The notes beneath the pieces were generated by a model, which had not been told where the DNA came from, made no database searches, and worked only from the letters and a program-made list of their open reading frames with translations. The position numbers were made by a program, and so were the translations under genes. Below are positions 41,544-52,110 of a stretch of DNA of 64,000 nt, piece by piece. Source of the stretch: Mesostigma viride (lineage: Eukaryota > Streptophyta > Mesostigmatophyceae > Mesostigmatales > Mesostigmataceae); contig RPFO01000156.1 in the NCBI GenBank assembly GCA_009746045.1, positions 3,833,591-3,897,590 of the forward strand. The letters are read 5' to 3'. Every line of letters begins with the position of its first letter. The first letter of the stretch is position 1.

Positions 41544-42338
41544 AGGCACCAGAACTTGTTTATTGCAAAATTATATGCTTAAGCCGCTTGCAGGCCTTGG
41601 TAGACCGAGAGACTGGCAAATTGTGCGCAAGTCCCAGGCGGCTGCCACCATATAACACCCCCAGAGACAACAAACAAACAAACAAACAAAAGAGGGTGGG
41701 TGGGTGGGGAAAACTGATAAAGCATGCGCCGCCATGTCTTCCTCAATAAATTGGCTGCATTGCATGCGCACGGTGACGGATGCAAGTCCGGTACAGTACT
41801 GGCGCGGCGCCCAGGTGCCACTGAACAGTTGTACTACAAAGAACCCATTTGTACTGATTCTTTCGACATTGTACTACGTTTAGTCACTGTCTACTTCAAC
41901 CCAGGTGGTCATACCACCTCCTAGGCAGGTTGTGCTACACCTGAACGAATCTTTACTAGCCTGAGCTAGTTTGAACTAGTTTGAAGTAGATTGTACTACC
42001 CTGTAGTACCAATGAAGTACTTTGAACTACATCCAAGTACTTGGAAACAGTCCAGAGGTCATTTGCAGGGACTTTCACCCTTTCCAGGAGCATTTCTTGC
42101 AGATCAGCCATGAGGCAGCGGCACCGACTCGCACTCCGCTCCCCTTAGTCGCAAATCAGGGAATCCAGATCGTAAGATCAACCATCCTCTGTGCATGCTT
42201 TCAGGTTCACTTTGTTTGAGAAGGCACCAGAACTTGTTTATTGCAAAATTATATGCTTAAGCCGCTTGCAGGCCTTGGTAGACCGAGAGACTGGCAAATT
42301 GTGCGCAAGTCCCAGGCGGCTGCCACCATATAACACCC
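41544..42338 (-). repeat. B2-A2-B1 split direct repeats of B-3
   Basis: B2 (truncated) at 41544-41659, a linker with (CAAA)n and GGGTGGGTGGG, A2 at 41710-42184, B1 at 42185-42338. Confidence 0.88.
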
Positions 42339-42673
42339 GCATCTCCAACCTGGCCGTCCCCGGCCGCATCTGGAGTGGTTGTAGAGGGGGAAGCCCTAGC
42401 GTGGCTGCTAGAGTGCGCCTCCCCTGCACCTGTCAACGCAGGTACCCGCAGAGCCCTAGTGTATCCACTAGAGTGCGCCCCGCCGGCTCTGTCCAAGGCA
42501 GGATACGGTCGAAGTTGAGCCAAACCGGAAATCAGGATGATGGCGCGACGCCCAAAACCAGCAGGGCCCCAGCGTGTCCGCTGGAGTGCGCCCTGCCGAC
42601 TCCTCCAACGGAGCTGCATCGTTTTATACTGCGCCCCCCGGCCTAGACCGGGGCAGGCGCATCCACACACTTG

Positions 42674-45600
42674 CTACTGCCAGTGTGAACTCCACTGAGC
42701 GGGGGGGAACTCCTCAGCCAGCAACCACACCCACGCGGCACTTGCACCGCTAGAGCACGGTGCAGGCCCACGTAGTGGTCCACCGACTTGAACTGGCGCC
42801 AACGCCCGCGCTTCTGGATGTCTGGGAGTGAAACGCCCTGCAGGTAGTCGTACGTTGCCCCACCATGTCGCATGGAGTAGGGCGGAAACATCCCCTGCAG
42901 GCCCAGAACATCCCACCCGCGTGCCACCGACGAGAGAACTGGCTGTAGTTGAGGCTCCCAAACAAGGGCTCCTCGGGCTCCCGCCCAGCGCACAGGCGCT
43001 CGAGCACGTACAGCGAGAGGGGTCCTGCACCACCACCGCCTGTGCACCCCCCTTGGCTGTCTTGGGATCCCGCAGAAGAAGCGCGCCCAGTCCCCGCTGC
43101 CCCAGGCGACGGTCGCCACGCAGTGCCACGTCCCCCACTCGGAGCTTGAAGGCCTCCCCGATGCGCAGGTATTGCTGGAAAGTGATGACGCACACGGCTG
43201 CTGCCATGGGCGCCCCCTGCCAGCGGAGGATCTGCACCACCAGGTAGAGCAGCTCCCACGGCACCGGATTGGGGCTATGCGTTTGCACGCGTCGCTGCCA
43301 CCCGTACAGGAGCCGGCGGGCCTCGCGCCACCCCTGCACTTGGCTGGGGTAGTACAGTTGCAGCCCACACAGCGCCCTCATGCACATGGAACGCCCTGCT
43401 CCCCCTCCATCCTCGTAGACAGACACGAGCCACTCGCAGAACACGCTCTCCGCTTCCTCCGGCGGTACAGCACCATAGGGCTCAGCCCACAGGAGGTACG
43501 CGATCACTGCGCGATGGTAGCTGCGCAGGGTCGCGGGCAGCACGGTGCTCTCCAGCAGTTCCTGCCGCCCTCCCGGACCCGGGTTACTCTCCACATCGCC
43601 ATCGGCGGTAAGGTCCCGCACCCACCGGCCCCGGCTGGGCGCGTCAGCGGGGTTTCGCTCCGAGCGGATGTACACCCAGTGGTACCTGGTGTTGCTGGCA
43701 CAGCCCAGGGCGGCAGCGCGGCGGCACCACGTGTTGAGGCGGTAAGATGATGACCGCCCCTTCACCACTGCGCCCACAACGGCAGTGTTATCCACCAGCC
43801 GCACGTGCCGTCGCCCCCACCGCGCCCGCGTGCGCAGCCCCCACTCCAGGCTCTGCACGGCTGCGCGCGCCTCTTTCTCATTGATGTGCGCCCCCGCGTC
43901 CCTCCACCGGTGTTTCACCGCCACACGCCAGCGGGCGGTCGCCACCGCCCGATGTTCCCTCTCCCCCGTTCGCTCCACACCGACCTCTTCCGCCCCGACA
44001 CACAGAGTCTTCCACCCCTTCATTTCGCGGCAGTTGGACAAAGCCTTCACGTCTGCCTCTGCCAGACGGGCGTACACCACACCGGAGCCCCGGCTCGACG
44101 CGTCACTGGCCACGACGGTGGTGTCCAGTGGCTGGTTGCGCTGCGCATGCACCAGGGGAGCCAGGCAGACAGCCGCCCAGAGCTCCCGGCGCACACTTGC
44201 CCAGAGTTGGAAGCGTCCTCCCTTGCGGAGGGCCAGCACTTGGTGGAGCATCCTGTAGGCGTGGAACCAGGTGCTTAGCAGACTCCTGCGCAGCAGCTGG
44301 ATCCATACCCAGCGTCCCAGTAGGGAGGCCAGCTCATGGTAGCTTGCTCGTCCCCGGGCCAGCACCGCCTCGGTGTCGTGGACCAGGAGGGCCAGTCGCT
44401 TCGCCGACGGCCACAAGCTCCCATCTTGGTGAAACTCGATGCCCAGGATCTCAACAGCTTGACCCTCCCGCGCCCGCTCGACCTTTTTCTCATTCACCAC
44501 CAGGCCAGCTGGCGCGTAGCACTCGGTGCATGCGCGGTCCAGCAGCGCGTTCGCCTCCGCTGCGCTGCGCGCGTGTGTGGTGCCCAGGTCGTCGATCATG
44601 ACCAACTGCGCCGGCCGAGGAGGGTCCTCGGGCAGCAGCTGCCAGTCAAGTTCGGAGGCCCCCACCAACTCCATCCACTCCCGTCCTCCCTCACGCACTG
44701 TGCGCACCCCGAGCTGATGCATCGGGACGCTCACACTCAGCCCGGGGTTCAGCTTCCCCGGCCCGAACAGGGTCTGCATGTGCGCCACCTGCGCCAGCAG
44801 GACCGAGTGAGACCACCCCATCACCAGAACACGGAACCTGGGATAGAGCCGGCGGCGCTCCCCGGGCTGGCCGACCTCGTCCGACCAGACTGGGGGCAGC
44901 GCGAACCACTCCCGCCACTCCGTTGGCACGGAGAAGCGGTAGTAGTACGTCTCCAGGTCCGTTTTGCTCGAGTAGCTGGGCGCGCCCCCTGCCATCTCGG
45001 CCACCGCCCCCACATCTGGCAGGTAACAGCCGCCAGGGGTGAGGAACTTGTCGTTGCTCTGCACCATGTTGCAGATGAGTCGCTGGCGCTGGGCTGACGG
45101 GTCCACCACCCCTGGATCGCGCTTGGGCACGCCGAACAGGCCGTTGGTGACCGGGGGCTCCTCCTCGCTGTACTCTGTCATCCCGGTCTCCGCCAGCCGC
45201 ACGCTCAGGCGCGCGTACTCTGTGTCGCTCGCACAGCCATGCGTCACTCGCCGTCGACGCCCTGGCTGCACTACCTCCTCCTCCCTCAAAATATTTTTTA
45301 TGTTGCCATATACCTCCCTCCACTGGGGGGGAGGCAGTCCATCAGCGGCACGCTGCCCGCCACTCCGCCCGCGGGCAGCGCAAGTCTCTCTGGGACAATC
45401 ATTTCATATTGCCCGTCGGGCCCATAGGGCCCAGACTCAACGTCATGCACCAGGTCCTCTGCCGCTACGGCTCTCAGCCGGCGCTCATGGACCTGGGCGG
45501 CAATCTCCAGCCCTTGTAGGGCCGCCTGCTGGGCAGCGGTGCAGGGAGCCGTTGCCGTCGCCCCGCTAGTGCCGCGCCCTGGGGGCCCGCCGGCAGGCGT

Positions 45601-45811
45601 GGCCATTGCTGGCCCCGCCCCACACCCGGCCGCCCCCACAGGCGGTTCCCGTGTCCCCCCCACATCCAGTTCAGGCCTTCCACGAGCCGGACCATGAGCA
45701 GCAAGCGTGCCCGCCGCCGCGTGGCTCGCTGCAGCCTGCGTCGTGAGCGCAGGCGGGACCGGTCGAGGGGCTGGACGGCCGGAACTGGGAGGGGGAACAC
45801 GCCGCGCCCCC
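42674..45811 (-). pseudogene. pol of B-3: RT, RNase H, 2A, tyrosine recombinase
   Basis: From 45289 to about 43030 the frame is open for about 750 codons: RT motif A KTDLETYYYRF, B VLVMGWSHSV, C LVMIDDLGTTH, RNase H (VVASDASSRGSG, HINEKEARAAVQ, RLVDNTAVVG, NPADAPSRG), GDVESNPGP, and the first part of the recombinase with YLRIGEAFKLRVGDV. One G is lost at about 43020 (shared with B-5), with further breaks near 42916 and 42735, so the catalytic Tyr region is out of frame. Upstream, a shorter G-run at about 45326 and C-run at about 45655 disconnect the N-terminal extension. This shows that RT to recombinase is a single frame in the family. Confidence 0.88.
43574..43600 (-). other. 2A-type motif (B-3)
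   Basis: GDVESNPGP, in frame with both RNase H and the recombinase. Confidence 0.8.
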
Positions 45812-46464
45812 TCACTTCTGCTTGTTGCTGGCGGAGGAGGAGGCCACCGCCCCCCCATCCACCTTGGCCAGCACCGCCGCGCTGACCCGCGCGTCGTGCT
45901 CCTTCTTGGCGGCCTTGAGAGCCCGTCGCGCCGCCCTCGTCCGCTGGCTGCCGCTCTCCACCACCGGCAGCACGAAGGCGGCCTGGGCGACCCACGCGCC
46001 CTGGCCCCGCTCGCTCTCCACCACCATGAGTGACTCCACGATGCGTGCAAAGTACTCCATGCACGCGAGCTCGGTCACCGCCGTGACTCCCAGCTCCTTC
46101 ACCGCCACGTCCAGGGCGTGGCACAGGTTGACCGCGATGTCCATGCGCTCGCGACTCTGCCACCCACTGGTCTGGCCTGGCCCACGGATGAACATGGGCT
46201 TCAGGCCCTCCAGCCGGGCCCGCAGACTGCCCCCGTACCGGTCCTTGGCCGTTTGCAGGTACTCGGGCAGCACCCGCAGCTTGTACCGGTAGTCCTCCAC
46301 CTCCCAAGGGATGCTGGTGGCAGTCCCCGGCAGGGCGACCCCCTTGGTCATGGGCACAGCCAACACCTGGCCGCTCGCTGGGTCGGCGCGACCCGGTAGG
46401 CGGTCCCTGCGGCGCCGGCTGCTGCTGCGCCGGCCCGAGTCGCTGCTGCTGTCGCTGCTGCTGC

Positions 46465-46500
<36 letters not shown>

Positions 46501-47730
46501 AACGGCACGTGCGATGGCGGCACTTGGGACACTTGGCCGTCTTGGCTCGCGCCGGTGCTGGGGCCACTGGTTTGGCGCTGGGCAGGATTGTCCCACCCCC
46601 CCGCGCCCCTTGCTGGGCCGCTGGGTGTGAGCTGTGCAAGGCATACCCCTCTGCAGCCTCCTCGTCCCCCGCCACGGACGCGGGGGCCGTCACCCATCCC
46701 CCCTGGCCGCTCCGGGGCTCTTCCCCAGTGCCGGGGCCTCCAGCCCCCGGCCACCCGGCTCCCCAGTACCCCGGGGGGGGAGCAGGCACCCAGTAACCGC
46801 CCCCTGGCACTGCTCCTTCCCCTGCCCCACTGGTGTACCCCCATGGAGGGGCTACCCCCGTGGCGTGCAGGCCACCAGCCCACAGTGGGGCTATCCCGGG
46901 GTGGGTTTGAGGGGTGTGCCCACCCGGCACTCGCAGTGCAGGGCCCAATGGGGGGTGCCCTCCTCCCTGCAAGCCGGCAGGGCCCCCCCCCACCCCCCCC
47001 GCACCCATCACCCCCTGTCCACCCATGACGGCGCCCATGCGGGCCATCATGGAGGGGTCCATGGCCAACAGGTGGGCCCCCGCAGCCCCTCCCTTGCCAC
47101 CGCTGCGCCCCCCCCCACAGTTGGGGCTGTGCCCCCTACCCCCTTTCCCCTGGCCCCTCCAGCCACCAGGGGGGTGCCTCCCACCACCTTCCCTCGCCCA
47201 GCAAATGGCGTGGCACCTCTGCCAACAGTCTCCCCACCCCCTGGGAGACCTGTGCCAGTCTCCTGAGCCGATCCTAGGGCTTCTATGCTCATGTTGCCCA
47301 TGGTTGCCGCAATTTTTGCCAAATCATTGGAAAAATTCGCAGCTTGAGGCGCCCCATCATTCTGCTCATCTCCAGAGGCCCCAGACATGTCCCCCAACAT
47401 ATCTTCGGCCTCCTCAGAGCCTACGAAGCCCTCCTCGGCCCCCATTTCGGCCAGGAACCCCTCTGGCAGTTTGTGCTCCAAGGAAAACGCGATATTCTTT
47501 CCCAGTTGTGCTGGCTCGCTGCTAGCTTCTATTTCATATCCCACACTCACCAAATACCGTCCTAGTGAGTCTAAGGGACTTTTTGAAGAAGCTGCAAGTC
47601 TTGCCTTGTAGGCAGGACCGAGGGAACCCACTATCAAAGTGGCCAACGAAGTGCTATCCTTATTTGCTGCAAAATAAAGATTTCGTGCAGTTTGCGCGAA
47701 ACCTCTCGGAATGGGCTCATTCGACCCCAT
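45812..47730 (-). pseudogene. gag of B-3, one frame break
   Basis: Starts at the ATG 47730 (MGSNEPIPRGFAQTARN). About 210 codons: N-terminal helical domain, acidic SEEAEDMLGDMSGASGDE, then a Gly-rich region. A frame change in the C-run near 47110 leads to the second frame (from 47068: MAMDPSMMARMGAVMGG, Gly/Pro-rich, CPKCRHRTCRC cluster, poly-Ser from CTG repeats at 46440-46500, RRSSSRRRRDRLPG, and the conserved C-terminal module AVTELACMEYFARIVESLMVVE), ending SNKQK at 45812. The cysteine cluster plus basic stretch is the likely nucleic-acid-binding part. Confidence 0.78.
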
Positions 47731-47823
47731 TTTTTGCTGCAAAATCACTTAATATGACGTGGAAATTATCGAGCTTTAAAGAGCGCAAAAAGAACGAGTG
47801 ATTTTGACCAAGAAACGGCAAAG

Positions 47824-48298
47824 AAAACTGATAAAGCATGCGCCGCCATGTCTTCCTCAATAAATTGGCTGCATTGCATGCGCACGGTGACGGATGCAAG
47901 TCCGGTACAGTACTGGCGCGGCGCCCAGGTGCCACTGAACAGTTGTACTACAAAGAACCCATTTGTACTGATTCTTTCGACATTGTACTACGTTTAGTCA
48001 CTGTCTACTTCAACCCAGGTGGTCATACCACCTCCTAGGCAGGTTGTGCTACACCTGAACGAATCTTTACTAGCCTGAGCTAGTTTGAACTAGTTTGAAG
48101 TAGATTGTACTACCCTGTAGTACCAATGAAGTACTTTGAACTACATCCAAGTACTTGGAAACAGTCCAGAGGTCATTTGCAGGGACTTTCACCCTTTCCA
48201 GGAGCATTTCTTGCAGATCAGCCATGAGGCAGCGGCACCGACTCGCACTCCGCTCCCCTTAGTCGCAAATCAGGGAATCCAGATCGTAAGATCAACCA
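47824..48298 (-). repeat. A1 repeat of B-3
   Basis: 475 bp ending (plus strand) GATCAACCA at 48298. It matches A2 at 41710-42184. The next base belongs to the piggyBac gene. Confidence 0.9.
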
Positions 48299-49020
48299 TG
48301 CTGGGCAAGGGCATCCCCCTGGAGGAGGTGATGGTCAGCCGCCATGGCGGCCGCGACCAGCGCGTCATGGTGACTGCCCCGTCCCTCATCCCCGCGTACA
48401 GGAGCTGCTACTACAAGGCGGTGGATAAGTTTGACCAGCGGGCTGCCAACTACAACCTGCAGCGGGCCTTCGTCTCGCGGGTGTGGTGGCACCGGGTCGC
48501 CACGGGGCACATGGCCAACTCGGCTGGCAATGCCTACATCCTGCAGACTCTCGCCCGCGCTAACCGCCCCGACTGCCTCTCTCACGTGGGGTTCCTCAGC
48601 TTGCTCGCACAGCAGCTGGTGAACAACCAGTGGCATGGCGCCCGGCTGCCCATCCACCGCATCGCGGAGGCCCACCAGCCTGGGCTGGACGGGCAGTTCA
48701 GCGGCACCCACCTCAGGCCCGAGCGCATCCCGTAAGTAAGTAAGTACTTGCGTGTCATGCGCAAAGGCATGCCACGGAGTACTATGCTAATCTCATTAGA
48801 AAAATAATTACACAAAAGTTTAAACAAATATCGCCTGCATCATCCCCCAACCGTTAAGCACAAGATGGGGATGTAATCCTCATCCGAGCTGTCCTCTACT
48901 GTAATGGCAGACGAGGCGGTAGTGTAGCGGCTATCCTCAGGACCAATAACCTCCACGTGCGGCATCCCGTGGACGGAGGCGGCGCAGTGTGTGGTGTGCG
49001 CCACGATCCCCGAGCGCAAG
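48299..49020 (+). pseudogene. piggyBac transposase, C-terminal piece
   Basis: Continues the transposase in frame: LGKGIPLEEVMVSR, then YYKAVDKFDQRAANYN with the third catalytic Asp, and RAFVSRVWWHRV. The open frame stops at 48733, but GTAAGTAAGTAAGTAC begins at 48732 and looks like a splice donor. Downstream, 48940-49020 encodes CGIPWTEAAQCVVCATIPERKS, like the cysteine-rich end of piggyBac transposases, so an intron ending near 48927 or 48940 is likely, although the phase does not match cleanly. B-4 cuts the gene at 49020 and the rest is not in the window. Confidence 0.75.
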
Positions 49021-50944
49021 TCCTCTGTGCATGCTTTCAGGTTCACTTTGTTTGAGAAGGCACCAGAACTTGTTTATTGCAAAATTATATGCTTAAGCCG
49101 CTTGCAGGCCTTGGTAGACCGAGAGACTGGCGAATTGTGCGCAAGTCCCAGGCGGCTGCCACCATATAACACCCCCAGAGACAACAAACGAACAAACAAA
49201 CAAAAGAGGGTGGGTGGGTGGGGAAAACTGATAAAGCATGCGCCGCCATGTCTTCCTCAATAAATTGGCTGCATTGCATGCGCACGGTGACGGATGCAAG
49301 TCCGGTACAGTACTGGCGCGGCGCCCAGGTGCCACTGAACAGTTTTATTACAAAGAACCCACTTGTACTGATTCTTTCGACATTGTACTACGTTTAGTCA
49401 CTGTCTACTTCAACCCACGTGGTCATACCACCTCCTAGGCAGGTTGTGCTACACCTGAACGAATCTTTACTAGCCTGAGCTAGTTTGAACTAGTTTGAAG
49501 TAGATTGTACTACCCTGTAGTACCAATGAAGTACCTTGAACTACATCCAAGTACTTGGAAGCAGTCCAGAGGTCATTTGCAGGGACTTTCACCCTTTCCA
49601 GGAGCATTTCTCGCAGATCAGCCATGAGGCAGCGGCACCGACTCGCACTCCGCTCCCCTTAGTCGCAAATCAGGGAATCCAGATCGTAAGATCAACCATC
49701 CTCTGTGCATGCTTTCAGGTTCACTTTGTTTGAGAAGGCACCAGAACTTGTTTATTGCAAAATTATATGCTTAAGCCGCTTGCAGGCCTTGGTAGACCGA
49801 GAGACTGGCAAATTGTGCGCAAGTCCCAGGCGGCTGCCACCATATAACACCCGCATCTCCAACCTGGCCGTCCCCGGCCGCATCTGGAGTGGTTGTAGAG
49901 GGGGAAGCCCTAGCGTGGCTGCTAGAGTGCGCCTCCCCTGCACCTGTCAACGCAGGTACCCGCAGAGCCCTAGTGTATCCACTAGAGTGCGCCCCGCCGG
50001 CTCTGTCCAAGGCAGGATACGGTCGAAGTTGAGCCAAACCGGAAATCAGGATGATGGCGCGACGCCCAAAACCAGCAGGGCCCCAGCGTGTCCGCTGGAG
50101 TGCGCCCTGCCGACTCCTCCAACGGAGCTGCATCGTTTTATACTGCGCCCCCCGGCCTAGACCGGGGCAAGCGCATCCCCACACTTGCTACTGCCAGTGT
50201 GAACTCCACTGAGCGGGGGGGAACTCCTCAGCCAGCAACCACACCCACCGCGGCACTTGCACCGCTAGAGCACGGTGCAGGCCCACGTAGTGGTCCACCG
50301 ACTTGAACTGGCGCCAACGCCCGCGCTTCTGGATGTCTGGGAGTGAAACGCCCTGCAGGTAGTCGTACGTTGCCCCACCATGTCGCATGGAGTAGGGCGG
50401 AAACATCCCCCGCAGGCCCAGAACATCCCACGCCGCGTGCCACCGACGAGAGAACTGGCTGTAGTTGAGGCTCCCAAACAAGGGCTCCTCGGGCTCCCGC
50501 CCAGCGCACAGGCGCTCGAGCACGTACAGCGAGAGGGGATCCTGCACCACCACCGCCTGTGCACCCCCCTTGGCTGTCTTGGGATCCCGCAGAAGAAGCG
50601 CGCCCAGTCCCCGCTGCCCCAGGCGACGGTCGCCACGCAGTGCCACGTCCCCCACTCGGAGCTTGAAGGCCTCCCCGATGCGCAGGTATTGCTGGAAAGT
50701 GATGACGCACACGGCTGCTGCCATGGGCGCCCCCTGCCAGCGGAGGAGCTGCACCACCAGGTAGAGCAGCTCCCACGGCACCGGATCGGGGCTATGCGTT
50801 TGCACGCGTCGCTGCCACCCGTACAAGAGCCGGCGGGCCTCGCGCCACCCCTGCACTTGGCTGGGGTAGTACAGTTGCAGCCCACACAGCGCCCTCATGC
50901 ACATGGAACGCCCTGCTCCCCCTCCATCCTCGTAGACAGACACG
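49021..50944 (-). mobile_element. B-family copy B-4, 3' part
   Basis: B2 at 49021-49174 (full terminus TCCTCTGTGC), linker, A2 at about 49224-49697, B1 at 49698-49851, then the 3' end of pol. It is broken at 50944 by B-5 and continues at 57730. A further 481-bp insertion breaks it at 59069/59551. The 5' end (gag start and A1) is lost at 61335. Confidence 0.9.
50188..50944 (-). CDS. Tyrosine recombinase C-terminal part (B-4)
   Basis: 252 codons open from the B-5 junction: VSVYEDGGGAGRSM, YLRIGEAFKLRVGDV (box I Arg), DPKTAKGGAQAVVV, YSMRHGGATYDYL, GRWRQFKSVDHYVGL (nucleophile Tyr), stop at 50188. The frame joins exactly with 57730 onward if B-5 is removed. No lesion is seen, so this copy had a complete recombinase until it was interrupted. 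An extra Met-leading frame at the junction comes from B-5 sequence. Confidence 0.88.
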
Positions 50945-51775
50945 TCCTCTGTGCATGCTTTCAGGTTCACTTTGTTTGAGAAGGCACCAGAACTTGTTTA
51001 TTGCAAAATTATATGCTTAAGCCGCTTGCAGGCCTTGGTAGACCGAGAGACTGGCAAATTGTGCGCAAGTCCCAGGCGGCTGCCACCATATAACACCCCC
51101 AGAGACAACAAACAAACAAACAAACAAAAGAGGGTGGGTGGGTGGGGAAAACTGATAAAGCATGCGCCGCCATGTCTTCCTCAATAAATTGGCTGCATTG
51201 CATGCGCACGGTGACGGATGCAAGTCCGGTACAGTACTGGCGCGGCGCCCAGGTGCCACTGAACAGTTGTACTACAAAGAACCCATTTGTACTGATTCTT
51301 TCGACATTGTACTACGTTTAGTCACTGTCTACTTCAACCCAGGTGGTCATACCACCTCCTAGGCAGGTTGTGCTACACCTGAACGAATCTTTACTAGCCT
51401 GAGCTAGTTTGAACTAGTTTGAAGTAGATTGTACTACCCTGTAGTACCAATGAAGTACTTTGAACTACATCCAAGTACTTGGAAGCAGTCCAGAGGTCAT
51501 TTGCAGGGACTTTCACCCTTTCCAGGAGCATTTCTGCAGATCAGCCATGAGGCAGCGGCACCGACTCGCACTCCGCTCCCCTTAGTCGCAAATCAGGGAA
51601 TCCAGATCGTAAGATCAACCATCCTCTGTGCATGCTTTCAGGTTCACTTTGTTTGAGAAGGCACCAGAACTTGTTTATTGCAAAATTATATGCTTAAGCC
51701 GCTTGCAGGCCTTGGTAGACCGAGAGACTGGCAAATTGTGCGCAAGTCCCAGGCGGCTGCCACCATATAACACCC
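50945..51775 (-). repeat. B2-A2-B1 split direct repeats of B-5
   Basis: B2 at 50945-51096, linker with (CAAA)n and GGGTGGGTGGG, A2 at 51148-51621, B1 at 51622-51775, each boundary formed by the element termini. Confidence 0.9.
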
Positions 51776-52110
51776 GCATCTCCAACCTGGCCGTCCCCGG
51801 CCGCATCTGGAGTGGTTGTAGAGGGGGAAGCCCTAGCGTGGCTGCTAGAGTGCGCCTCCCCTGCACCTGTCAACGCAGGTACCCGCAGAGCCCTAGTGTA
51901 TCCACTAGAGTGCGCCCCGCCGGCTCTGTCCAAGGCAGGATACGGTCGAAGTTGAGCCAAACCGGAAATCAGGATGATGGCGCGACGCCCAAAACCAGCA
52001 GGGCCCCAGCGTGTCCGCTGGAGTGCGCCCTGCCGACTCCTCCAACGGAGCTGCATCGTTTTATACTGCGCCCCCCGGCCTAGACCGGGGCAGGCGCATC
52101 CCCACACTTG

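Larger units (their letters stand above)
41544..48298 (-). mobile_element. B-family YR retrotransposon copy B-3
   Basis: On the minus strand: A1 (48298-47824), gag, pol, B1, A2, B2. The 5' terminus TGGTTGATC is intact. The B2 end lacks about 37 bp, starting AGGCACCAG instead of TCCTCTGTGC. Inserted in the piggyBac gene without duplication; joining 41543 to 48299 keeps the transposase frame. Its coding lesions in gag, pol and recombinase are mostly shared with B-5, so the two descend from one damaged source. Confidence 0.9.

Noticed and set aside
48840..49046. Minus-strand 68-codon frame after the piggyBac gene
   Set aside because: The plus strand encodes a CVVCATIPERK cysteine motif fitting the piggyBac C-terminus. 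The minus frame runs into the B-4 terminus and has no support.
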